Source: Streptomyces spiroverticillatus (GTDB lineage Bacteria; Actinomycetota; Actinomycetes; Streptomycetales; Streptomycetaceae). From it: a DNA stretch of 64,000 nucleotides. Location: NCBI GenBank assembly GCA_014650415.1, contig BMUX01000006.1, positions 1 through 64,000 on the forward strand. The letters run 5' to 3'. How positions within the stretch are numbered: position 1 is the first letter of the stretch; the number at the start of each line of letters is the position of its first letter. The position numbers and the translations under genes are program-made. Under the pieces are notes generated by a model. It was not told the DNA's origin. It searched no databases and saw nothing but the letters and a program-made list of their open reading frames with translations. Shown here piece by piece: positions 1 through 7,663 of the stretch.

Positions 1-22
1 GAGAGTAGGACGCCGCCGAACA
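1..22 (+). rRNA. rrf: 5S ribosomal RNA, 3' end only
   Basis: The first bases (GAGAGTAGGACGCCGCCGAA) match the 3' end of Streptomyces 5S rRNA as I remember it; the closing CCGCCGAAC strand would pair with the 5' end of the molecule, which lies outside the window. The exact 3' end is good to a few bases. A strong terminator follows at once, so this is the end of an rRNA operon read in the plus direction. Confidence 0.82.
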
Positions 23-31
23 ATCATTGTG

Positions 32-69
32 GAAATGCCCCGTACCGGGTTACCGGTACGGGGCATTTC
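32..69 (+). terminator. rRNA operon terminator hairpin
   Basis: A perfect 17-base inverted repeat (arms 32-48 and 53-69, loop GTTA) begins with GAAATGCCCC and ends with GGGGCATTTC, so the stem is flanked by A-rich and T-rich ends. It lies about 10 bases past the 5S rRNA and also faces the 3' end of the convergent DUF58 gene, so it could work in both directions. Confidence 0.88.
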
Positions 70-139
70 TGCGTTCAGGGGGTTGTTTGGAATCCCTTCC
101 GGGATTCCTGCAGAGCGGTGCCCTGCGGGACATGGGTGT

Positions 140-1450
140 CTAGAGACGGCCGGCCGATTTCAGGGCCAGGTAGGCGTCGGCGAGAGCGGGTGCCAGTTTG
201 TCGGGGGTTGCGTCGACGACCGTTACGCCGTGCCGCTTCAGCTTTTCCGCGGTTCGGTCGCGTTGTTCCTGGGACTGGGCTCCCGCAGCGGCTTCGTACA
301 CGGACTCCACGGAACCGCGAGCTGCGGTCATCTCCTCGATGCGGGGATCGGCGACGGACGCGACCAGGACCGTATGGCGCTTGGTGAGCTGCGGGAGGAC
401 GGGGATAAGGCCTTCTTCCACGGGGGCGGAATCGAGGCCGGTGAGGAGAACGACGAGGGAGCGGCGAGGGGCGCAGGCCAGGGCTGTGGCGCTGAGGCCG
501 TGCGTGTCGGTTTCGACCAGCTCGGGTTCCAGTGGTGCCATCGCGTTGACCAGGGCGGGGAGGAGTTCGCCGGAGGAGCGGCCCTGGACTTGGGCGCGTG
601 TACGGCGGTCGTAGGCCAGGAGGTCGACCCGGTCTCCGGCACGGGAGGCTAGGGCGGCCAGGAGAAGTGCCGCGTCCATGGAGGCGTCGAGTCGTGGGAT
701 GTCGCCCACGCGACCGGCGGAGGTGCGGCCGGTGTCCAGGACCAGGAGGATGTGGCGGTCTCGTTCGGGACGCCAGGTGCGTACGGCGACCGTGTTCTGG
801 CGGGCGGTCGCGCGCCAGTCGATGGAGCGGGTGTCGTCGCCGGGAACGTAGTCGCGGAGGCTGTCGAACTCGGTGCCTTCGCCACGGGTCAACACGCTGG
901 TCCGTCCGTCGAGTTCGCGGAGCCGGGCCAGCTTGGAGGGCAGGTGCTTGCGGCTGGCGAAGGGCGGCAGAACGCGGACGGTCCAGGAGACGTCGTGGCT
1001 GCCCTGGCGTGCGGCCAGACCGAGAGGTCCGTACGAACGGACGGTGACGCGGTCGGAGCGGCGGTCACCTCGGCGGGTGGGGTTCAACTCTGTGGTGAGA
1101 CGGCGGCGTTCGCCTGCGGGCACGGTTACCGCGTGGCGGGAGGCCGTTGACTCGGTGGCGGGTTGCCAGCTGCTGGGCGGCCAGGCGTCGCGGACCTGGG
1201 CGCGCAGTGGGCGGGGTGAGGGGTTGGTGACGTTCAGCTGGACTGTGGCGGTTTCGCCGAGTCGAACGGATGTGTCACCGGATCGGGTGAATTGGAGCTT
1301 TCGCACTGGCGCGGCCAGAGCGTAGTCGCACAGAATTGCGAGTGTCAGGGGTGCATTGACCGCGAGGATCCCCGACCAGTTCGGCGCGAGGATGCCGACG
1401 GGAAGTGAGCCGAGGGCCGCGAGCAGGGCGGTTCGTCCGGTGAGGGCCAT
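140..1450 (-). CDS. DUF58 domain protein of MoxR operon
   Basis: This is a 436-residue protein of the DUF58 family, which has a von Willebrand factor A-like fold and nearly always accompanies a MoxR ATPase. Two hydrophobic stretches near the N terminus (about 8-25 and 30-48) anchor it. The family hallmark GEGTEFDSLRDYVPGDD followed by RSIDWRATAR is present near residues 190-215. It starts 16 bases after the MoxR stop and is the last gene of a five-gene minus-strand operon. DUF58/MoxR pairs are thought to act as chaperones that mature or insert metal into partner proteins, but the client here is unknown. The neighbour beyond is a convergent rRNA operon, so no further operon members follow. Confidence 0.88.
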   Translation of the reverse strand: MALTGRTALLAALGSLPVGILAPNWSGILAVNAPLTLAILCDYALAAPVRKLQFTRSGDTSVRLGETATVQLNVTNPSPRPLRAQVRDAWPPSSWQPATESTASRHAVTVPAGERRRLTTELNPTRRGDRRSDRVTVRSYGPLGLAARQGSHDVSWTVRVLPPFASRKHLPSKLARLRELDGRTSVLTRGEGTEFDSLRDYVPGDDTRSIDWRATARQNTVAVRTWRPERDRHILLVLDTGRTSAGRVGDIPRLDASMDAALLLAALASRAGDRVDLLAYDRRTRAQVQGRSSGELLPALVNAMAPLEPELVETDTHGLSATALACAPRRSLVVLLTGLDSAPVEEGLIPVLPQLTKRHTVLVASVADPRIEEMTAARGSVESVYEAAAGAQSQEQRDRTAEKLKRHGVTVVDATPDKLAPALADAYLALKSAGRL

Positions 1451-1465
1451 GGGGTCGTCGCCGTC

Positions 1466-2452
1466 TCAGCGGGGGACGGGGACGTGGGAGAGGACGGAGG
1501 TGATGACGGAGTCGGCGGTGACGCCCTCCATCTCCGCTTCGGGGCGGAGTTGGATGCGGTGACGGAGCGTCGGGAGGGCCAGGGCCTTCACGTCGTCGGG
1601 GATGACGTAGTCCCTGCCGGTGAGCCAGGCCCAGGCGCGGGCGGTGGACAGCAGGGCGGTGGCGCCTCGCGGGGAGACGCCGAGCGTCAGTGAGGGGGAA
1701 TTGCGAGTGGCACGGCAGATGTCGACGACGTAGCCGGTGATTTCAGGGGACACGGAGGTCTTGGCGACCGCGTTCCTGGCGGCTTCCAGATCGGCCGGGC
1801 CGGCGACGGGGCGTACGCCCGCCGCCTTCAGGTCCCGGGGGTTGAAGCCTTCGGCGTGACGGGTCAGGACGTCGATCTCGTCCTGGCGGTCGGGGAGGGG
1901 AACGGTGAGCTTCAGGAGGAAGCGGTCCAACTGGGCTTCGGGGAGGGGGTAGGTGCCCTCGTACTCGACCGGGTTCTGGGTCGCTGCGACCAGGAAGGGG
2001 TCGGGCAGGAGGCGGGGCACGCCGTCGACGGTGACCTGGCGTTCTTCCATCGCTTCGAGGAGGGAGGACTGGGTCTTGGGAGGCGTGCGGTTGATCTCGT
2101 CGGCGAGGAGGAGGTTGGTGAATACCGGGCCGGGCTGGAAGGAGAACTCGGCGGTGCGGGCGTCGTAGACCAGGGAGCCGGTGACGTCGCTGGGCATCAG
2201 GTCGGGAGTGAACTGGACGCGCTTGGTGTCGAGTTCGAGAGAGGCGGCCAGGGCGCGGACCAGCAGTGTCTTGGCGACGCCGGGGACTCCTTCGAGGAGG
2301 ACGTGGCCGCGGCAGAGGAGGGCGACGACGAGGCCGGTGACCGCCGGGTCCTGGCCGACCACGGCCTTGGCGATCTCGGCGCGCAGGGCTTCCAGGGAGG
2401 CGCGGGCGCGGTCGGGGGTCTCGGCGGGGATCTCTGCGTGCTGGGCGCTCAT
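1466..2452 (-). CDS. MoxR-family AAA+ ATPase
   Basis: A 328-residue AAA+ ATPase of the MoxR family, a chaperone-like ATPase that works with a DUF58/VWA partner. Visible motifs are Walker A (GVPGVAKTLL), Walker B (LLADEINR), sensor 1 (VAATQNP) and the arginine-finger region (LPEAQLDRF). The ATG at 2452 was chosen because it overlaps the upstream stop as ATGA; a longer open frame upstream is shadow sequence of the neighbour. The overlap with the DUF4350 gene and the close DUF58 gene downstream indicate translational coupling in one operon. Confidence 0.93.
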   Translation of the reverse strand: MSAQHAEIPAETPDRARASLEALRAEIAKAVVGQDPAVTGLVVALLCRGHVLLEGVPGVAKTLLVRALAASLELDTKRVQFTPDLMPSDVTGSLVYDARTAEFSFQPGPVFTNLLLADEINRTPPKTQSSLLEAMEERQVTVDGVPRLLPDPFLVAATQNPVEYEGTYPLPEAQLDRFLLKLTVPLPDRQDEIDVLTRHAEGFNPRDLKAAGVRPVAGPADLEAARNAVAKTSVSPEITGYVVDICRATRNSPSLTLGVSPRGATALLSTARAWAWLTGRDYVIPDDVKALALPTLRHRIQLRPEAEMEGVTADSVITSVLSHVPVPR

Positions 2453-3699
2453 GAGGCGCGGACCTCTCTTTCGAGGGCGTCGAGTTCGTCGGCCAGGCGG
2501 ACGAGGCCGGTGTCGTGGGACGGGGTGGGACCGAAGAGGAGGGAGTCGAAGTCTCGGGCGGAGTGGGGGAGTCGGGCGGAGAGGGCCGGCAGGAGGGCCG
2601 CCGGGGTGTGTGCGTGGGCGGTGGGGACGCCCAGGAGGGAGGAGAGGCGGGTGCGGGTCGCAGAGCGCAGGGCTGAGGCGGCGCGGTCGCGGGCGTTGGC
2701 CCGGCGGTAGAGGCGGGCGCGGCCCTCGGTGGTTTCCGAGGCGCGGATGGCGACGGGCAGACGCTCGGTGACCAGCGGGCCGAGGCGGCGGGCGCGCCAC
2801 AGGGCGGCGAGCAGTGCGGCCAGGGCGAGTTGGGCGGTTCCCCAGAGCCAGCCGGGCGGGACCTGGGACAGGAAGCCGCCGGTGGTGTCGTCGGAGGAGC
2901 CCCGTTCGCCGGTGGCGGTGGGGTCGTCGAGGGAGGGGAGGTACCAGGTCAGGTTGGGCCGGGAGCCGAGGAGTTGGAGGGCGAGGGAGGCGTTGCCCTG
3001 CTGGTCCAGGTGCTCGTTCTGGAGGAAGTCGGGGGCGCCGAGGAGGACGGTGTCGCCGTCGGCGGGAGTGGTGAGGCGGAGGAGGGAGGCGTGGCCGTCG
3101 ACCGGGTAGCAGGCGTCCGAGCCGGAGAGGGAGGGAGAGGCGGAGTAGAGGAGGCCGCCCAGGTCGGCGTGGCCGGCGGTGGTGGCGGCGCGGAGAGAGC
3201 AGCGGGGGGCCAGGGCGGTGACCGGGGCTGGTTGGGAGGCGACGTCTACCCCCGGGGCCAGAGTGGAGAGGGTGGTGCGGGAGGGGGCTGCGAGGAGGGT
3301 GCGGCCGCCGGAGGAGGAGGTGGCTTGGTGAAGGCGTTGCTGCTGGGAGGAGGTGAGGAGGTTCGGGGAGGTGACGAGCAGGGTGGTGTCGGGGCCGGTG
3401 GTGGAGGTGGCCTCGGTGAGCGAGGTGACGACGCGGGTGGAGACGCCGCGCTCCTTGAGGAGTTCCGCGACGGCGCGGGTGCCGGCGGGGGAGGCGGAGC
3501 GGGGGTCGAGGGCGTCGTGACGGGAGCCGGACTGGAGGGCGGCGAGGACGATGCCGGAAAGGAGGACGACGCCGACGAACACCAGGAGGCCGCGGGAGCG
3601 GGTCCAGAGCTGGCGGGCGGTGGGCGAGATCGAGGTGGAGGGAGGAGCAGTCGAGGGAGAGGGGGGCGTGGTCGAAGTGGAGGGCGGCGTGGTCGTCAC
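2449..3699 (-). CDS. DUF4350 membrane protein
   Basis: A 416-residue protein with an N-terminal low-complexity Thr/Pro/Ser stretch (residues 1-27), a transmembrane helix at about 37-55, a DUF4350-type extracytoplasmic domain, and a second membrane helix around residue 270 (GTAQLALAALLAALW) before a cytoplasmic C-terminal region. The GTG start at 3699 overlaps the stop of the DUF4129 gene (GTGA), and its own stop overlaps the moxR start. DUF4350, DUF4129, MoxR and DUF58 form a recurrent actinobacterial module of unknown cargo; the arrangement points to a membrane complex served by the MoxR ATPase. Confidence 0.85.
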   Translation of the reverse strand: MTTTPPSTSTTPPSPSTAPPSTSISPTARQLWTRSRGLLVFVGVVLLSGIVLAALQSGSRHDALDPRSASPAGTRAVAELLKERGVSTRVVTSLTEATSTTGPDTTLLVTSPNLLTSSQQQRLHQATSSSGGRTLLAAPSRTTLSTLAPGVDVASQPAPVTALAPRCSLRAATTAGHADLGGLLYSASPSLSGSDACYPVDGHASLLRLTTPADGDTVLLGAPDFLQNEHLDQQGNASLALQLLGSRPNLTWYLPSLDDPTATGERGSSDDTTGGFLSQVPPGWLWGTAQLALAALLAALWRARRLGPLVTERLPVAIRASETTEGRARLYRRANARDRAASALRSATRTRLSSLLGVPTAHAHTPAALLPALSARLPHSARDFDSLLFGPTPSHDTGLVRLADELDALEREVRAS

Positions 3700-4394
3700 A
3701 GGGCGGCCCACTCGGAGGTTGGGGTGTCGGCCAGGGAGGGCTTGGCGCGCTCCAGGTCGAGGTCCAGGTCGCGCAGGCGCAGGTACGCGGCTTCGTCGGC
3801 GGTGCGATCGCCGTATGTGACGTCGTCGAAGGAGCGGGCGGCGGCGTGCAGGCGGGAGGCGTGGTCGGGCAGGGTACGGCCGGCTTCGGCGGCGGCCTCG
3901 TCGGCGGTGCGGCCGGGGCGGGGGTCGAGGAGGGTGCGTTCCTCCAGGGCGCGGACCAGGGCGCGCATGCGTTCCTGGACGGCGGGGTTCCAGCGCTGGG
4001 CGGCGGCGTGGGCGTCGGCGGCGGTGCGGTGTTCGGCGGCGCTGCGGGGGCGGTCGTCGAAGAGTGCGGCGGTGGTGGAGGAAGGGGTGCGGCTCGGGGT
4101 GCCGAGGCGCCACCACAGGCCGGCCAGGAGAAGTACGACCACCAGGGCGATGACGGCCAGGCCGAGCGGGCCGCCGGGGGTGGCCCCGGCGGCCGTGTCG
4201 AAGAGGTTGCCGATCCATTCCCAGAAGCGGTCCAGGGCCCGCTGGAGGAGGTTCGGGTCGTGCTCGTGGTACGCGGGCTTGGACAGTTCGCGTTCCGCCG
4301 CTTCGCGGGCGGGGGCGCGTGGGATGTCCAGGGGCGGATCGTCGCCCGTGCGTGCCCGCAGCCAGGCCGCGGCAGTGTCCCCCGTCACCGGCAC
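3696..4394 (-). CDS. DUF4129 domain membrane protein
   Basis: A 232-residue protein with one clear membrane helix (about residues 74-95, GLAVIALVVVLLLAGLWW) followed by the Arg/Glu-rich helical DUF4129 domain, which in other proteins sits at the C terminus of transglutaminase-like membrane proteins. A GTG start at 4394 was chosen; it lies a few bases inside the end of the upstream reading frame's stop region (upstream stop at 4402). It is translationally coupled to the DUF4350 gene downstream. Function is unknown beyond membership of the MoxR module. Confidence 0.8.
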   Translation of the reverse strand: MPVTGDTAAAWLRARTGDDPPLDIPRAPAREAAERELSKPAYHEHDPNLLQRALDRFWEWIGNLFDTAAGATPGGPLGLAVIALVVVLLLAGLWWRLGTPSRTPSSTTAALFDDRPRSAAEHRTAADAHAAAQRWNPAVQERMRALVRALEERTLLDPRPGRTADEAAAEAGRTLPDHASRLHAAARSFDDVTYGDRTADEAAYLRLRDLDLDLERAKPSLADTPTSEWAAL

Positions 4395-4401
4395 CGCCGC
4401 A

Positions 4402-5673
4402 TCAGCTCCCTGGGGTGTGGTCGGCCGGCTGTTCCGTGCCGTAGCCGGGGAGGCCTGCGGCGCGGGCGAGGTCCAGGTCGAGGGCCTCGCGGCGGATGCG
4501 CTGGTCGATGTAGAGGAGGACCGACACGCCTGCGGAGATCGGGTAGGTGATGCAGGCGGCGATCACCGCGCCGATGCTGCTGATCACCAGGAACGCCCAG
4601 CCGAACTCCGGAGAGTTCCCTGTCAGCAGTTCGCCCATGCCGCTGCCGTCAGTGAACAGGGCGATGGTGGAGAAGAGCATCACGATGATCATCGAGACGA
4701 GGAACGTCAGCAGGGCCGTCACCAGCTGGATGCCGAAGACCCGCCACCAGGAGCCCTGCACCAGCTTCGCGGAGCGGCGCAGCGACTGGCCGATCGACTG
4801 GCGTTCCAGCATCAGCGCCGGGGACGCCAGGGAGAAGCGGACCCACAGCCAGATCACGAGGACGGAGGCAGCCAGCACACCGAATGCGGAGAGCAGGGCG
4901 CCGCCGACCGAGCCGAGGAGCAGGCCCGGCAGTGCGGCCACGGTCAGGATTGCCATGGCGCCGACCGACAGCAGGAGGGTCAGGCCCAGCAGGTGGGGCA
5001 GCCGGGGCTTGGCCTCGCGCCAGGCGTCGCCCAGCGACACCGAGCGGCCCAGCACCGAGCGGCTCACCACGATGGTCAGCAGCGCCGTCGTGAAGAGCGT
5101 GCCGACCGTGCTGATCAGCAGGCTGGGCACCAGGCTGATCATGCTGTCCTGCATCGACTCCAGGGACTGACGAAGCGCCTCGGTCGGGTTCGACTCCGGG
5201 TCGGCGGTGATCTCCATGGGCGCCGGCAGGACGAACCGCTGGAGGACGATGTCGGCGATCTGGACGAGCACGGCGACGACCACCGTGACGCCCAGCACCG
5301 TCCGCCAGTGCGCGCGTGCCGTGGACACCGAGCCGTCGAGGATGTCGCCCAGGCCCAGCGGGCGCAGCGGGATGACACCAGGCTTGGCCGCAGGCGGCGG
5401 GCCGCCCCAGCCGCCGGGACCGGGGGCTCCCCAACCGCCGCCCTGCGGGGCTCCGTTCCAGCCCTGCGGGCGGGGCGTCTGGGCGTGGCTGCGCTGCCCG
5501 GACGTGCCCGGCGCGGACCACTGGCCGGCCGGAGGCTGCTCCTTCGACCACTTCGCTCCGGATGGCGTGGACTCGGGCGCCCCGCCGGCGGGCCCGCTGC
5601 CACCGGAGTTCTCCGGGGGACGGCCGTCGGAGGGGGCGGGTCCGGGCGAAGCCCAGCCCGGAGAGTCGTTCAT
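4402..5673 (-). CDS. multi-pass membrane protein, GPDPase-membrane-domain-like
   Basis: A 423-residue protein with a disordered Pro/Gly/Ser N terminus (about 1-105) followed by a polytopic membrane region with roughly six hydrophobic helices, starting at IPLRPLGLGDILDGSVSTA. The motif around this start and the helix pattern resemble the membrane domain of the glycerophosphodiester-phosphodiesterase membrane-domain family; no catalytic phosphodiesterase domain is present. It is the first gene of the MoxR operon. The substrate and role are unknown; a scaffold or small transporter-like role is a guess. Confidence 0.72.
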   Translation of the reverse strand: MNDSPGWASPGPAPSDGRPPENSGGSGPAGGAPESTPSGAKWSKEQPPAGQWSAPGTSGQRSHAQTPRPQGWNGAPQGGGWGAPGPGGWGGPPPAAKPGVIPLRPLGLGDILDGSVSTARAHWRTVLGVTVVVAVLVQIADIVLQRFVLPAPMEITADPESNPTEALRQSLESMQDSMISLVPSLLISTVGTLFTTALLTIVVSRSVLGRSVSLGDAWREAKPRLPHLLGLTLLLSVGAMAILTVAALPGLLLGSVGGALLSAFGVLAASVLVIWLWVRFSLASPALMLERQSIGQSLRRSAKLVQGSWWRVFGIQLVTALLTFLVSMIIVMLFSTIALFTDGSGMGELLTGNSPEFGWAFLVISSIGAVIAACITYPISAGVSVLLYIDQRIRREALDLDLARAAGLPGYGTEQPADHTPGS

Positions 5674-5786
5674 CGTCGCTCCTTCACGGTGCCCGACCGC
5701 GGATGCGGCGGCTGGTTGCCAGCCATCGTGCCATGGGAGGTGTACGGGTGGACCGGCCCCCGCCCCTCCTCTCTCCCCGCAGCACC

Positions 5787-5816
5787 TTCAATTCCCGGGG
5801 TTCCACGGGGCAGACT
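5787..5816 (+). promoter_or_regulatory. candidate mtnA promoter, possibly leaderless
   Basis: TTCAAT (5787-5792) and CAGACT (5811-5816) are separated by 18 bases and resemble vegetative -35/-10 elements. The ATG of mtnA begins six bases after the -10, which is where transcription would start, and no Shine-Dalgarno is visible. This would also be a promoter for mtrAB-lpqB by read-through. Confidence 0.4.
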
Positions 5817-5822
5817 GGGCGG

Positions 5823-6968
5823 ATGGCTGATCACGACGCGCACAGCACGGTGGGCGCAGAACCGCCCACGCTGCCCTCGCTTCGATGGGAGGAGCCCCCC
5901 GAGGGGCCGGTCCTGGTGCTCCTCGACCAGACCCGGCTGCCGGTGGAAGAGGTCGAGCTGGTCTGTACGGACGTACCGGCGCTGGTGCGGGCCATCCAGA
6001 GCCTGGCCGTACGGGGAGCCCCGCTGCTGGGGATCGCCGGGGCGTACGGAGTGGCGCTCGCCGCCCGGCGCGGGTTCGACGTCGACCAGGCCGCGGCGCA
6101 GCTGGCGGGAGCGCGGCCCACCGCAGTCAACCTCGGGTACGGGGTGCGGCAGGCCGTCGGGGCGTACGCCGACGCCCTGGAGAAGGGGCTCGGCCAGGAC
6201 GGGGCCGCGCAGGCCGCGCTGGACGCCGCCCGGGAACTGCACCGGGCGGACGCCGCGGCCAGCGCCGCCATGGCCCGGCACGGGCTAGCCCTCCTCGACG
6301 AGCTGCTGCCCGGCGGCAGCCACCGCATCCTCACCCACTGCAACACCGGGGCCCTGGTCTCCGGCGGCGAGGGCACCGCCTTCGCCGTGGCGCTCGCCGC
6401 ACACCGCGCGGGACGGCTGCGGCGGCTGTGGGTGGACGAGACACGGCCGCTGCTCCAGGGCGCGCGCCTCACCGCGTACGAGGCGGCCCGCCACTCCATG
6501 GCGTACACCCTCCTGACGGACAACGCGGCGGGTTCGCTGTTCGCGGCGGGCGAGGTCGACGCCGTACTGATCGGCGCGGACCGGATCGCGGCGGACGGTT
6601 CGGTGGCGAACAAGGTGGGGAGCTATCCGCTCGCAGTGCTCGCGAAGTACCACCACGTGCCGTTCATCGTGGTCGCACCGCTCACCACGGTCGACCTGGC
6701 GACCCCGAACGGGGACGCCATCGAGGTGGAGCAGCGGTCCGGGCTCGAAGTGACGGAATTCACCGGGGGCTTCTCGGCGACGGGTACGGAAGGGGGCGGC
6801 GGGCAGGCCGTGGCACCGCTCGGGACACAGGCGTACAACCCCGCCTTCGACGTCACACCACCGGAACTGGTGACGGCGATCGTCACCGAGGACGGCGCCG
6901 TCTCCCCCGTGACCGGGACCGCGCTCGCCGAGCTGTGTGCCAGGTCACCACGGGCAACGATGAGCTAA
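5823..6968 (+). CDS. mtnA: methylthioribose-1-phosphate isomerase
   Basis: A 381-residue enzyme of the eIF2B-alpha/MtnA family that converts 5-methylthioribose 1-phosphate to methylthioribulose 1-phosphate in methionine salvage. The catalytic Cys173 (in LTHCNTGAL) and Asp253 (in GADRIAADG) are present, as are the substrate-binding RGAPLLGIAGAYG and NKVGSYPLAVLAK segments. ATG 5823 is the start that fits family length; there is no clear ribosome-binding site, consistent with a leaderless mRNA. The stop is 4 bases before mtrA, so the two are probably co-transcribed although their functions are unrelated. Confidence 0.93.
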   Translation: MADHDAHSTVGAEPPTLPSLRWEEPPEGPVLVLLDQTRLPVEEVELVCTDVPALVRAIQSLAVRGAPLLGIAGAYGVALAARRGFDVDQAAAQLAGARPTAVNLGYGVRQAVGAYADALEKGLGQDGAAQAALDAARELHRADAAASAAMARHGLALLDELLPGGSHRILTHCNTGALVSGGEGTAFAVALAAHRAGRLRRLWVDETRPLLQGARLTAYEAARHSMAYTLLTDNAAGSLFAAGEVDAVLIGADRIAADGSVANKVGSYPLAVLAKYHHVPFIVVAPLTTVDLATPNGDAIEVEQRSGLEVTEFTGGFSATGTEGGGGQAVAPLGTQAYNPAFDVTPPELVTAIVTEDGAVSPVTGTALAELCARSPRATMS

Positions 6969-6972
6969 TGGG

Positions 6973-7662
6973 ATGATGGCGTTTATGAAAGGTCGCGTTC
7001 TCGTAGTTGACGACGACACCGCACTCGCCGAGATGCTCGGCATTGTGTTGCGTGGAGAAGGTTTTGAGCCGTCGTTCGTCGCCGACGGCGACAAAGCGCT
7101 GGCTGCGTTCAGGGAGGCCAAGCCCGATCTGGTGCTGCTGGACCTCATGCTGCCCGGACGGGACGGCATCGAGGTGTGCAGGCTCATCCGGGCGGAGTCC
7201 GGAGTGCCGATCGTCATGCTGACGGCGAAGAGCGACACCGTGGACGTGGTGGTCGGACTCGAGTCCGGCGCCGACGACTACATCGTCAAGCCGTTCAAGC
7301 CCAAGGAGCTCGTCGCCCGCATCCGGGCGAGGCTGAGGAGGTCGGAGGAGCCCGCGCCGGAACAGCTGGCCATAGGTGACCTGGTCATCGACGTCGCAGG
7401 ACACTCGGTGAAGCGGGAGGGCCAGTCCATCGCACTGACCCCGCTGGAGTTCGACCTGCTGGTCGCGCTCGCCCGCAAGCCCTGGCAGGTGTTCACCCGC
7501 GAGGTGCTGCTGGAGCAGGTCTGGGGGTACCGCCACGCCGCGGACACCCGACTGGTCAACGTCCACGTCCAGCGACTGCGCTCCAAGGTCGAGAAGGACC
7601 CCGAGCGCCCCGAGATCGTCGTGACCGTACGCGGCGTCGGATACAAGGCCGGACCGAGCTGA
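6973..7662 (+). CDS. mtrA: response regulator MtrA
   Basis: A 229-residue OmpR/PhoB-type response regulator. The receiver domain has the acidic pocket VVDDD (11-15), phospho-acceptor Asp57 (LLDLMLPGRDG) and the conserved Lys in IVKPFKPKELVARIR; the C-terminal winged helix ends with VNVHVQRLRSKVE and the VTVRGVGYKAG hairpin. The sequence is the near-invariant actinobacterial MtrA, which controls cell-wall and developmental genes. A Met at 6985 (MKGRVL) is an alternative start. The stop is one base before mtrB. Confidence 0.96.
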   Translation: MMAFMKGRVLVVDDDTALAEMLGIVLRGEGFEPSFVADGDKALAAFREAKPDLVLLDLMLPGRDGIEVCRLIRAESGVPIVMLTAKSDTVDVVVGLESGADDYIVKPFKPKELVARIRARLRRSEEPAPEQLAIGDLVIDVAGHSVKREGQSIALTPLEFDLLVALARKPWQVFTREVLLEQVWGYRHAADTRLVNVHVQRLRSKVEKDPERPEIVVTVRGVGYKAGPS

Positions 7663-7663
7663 C

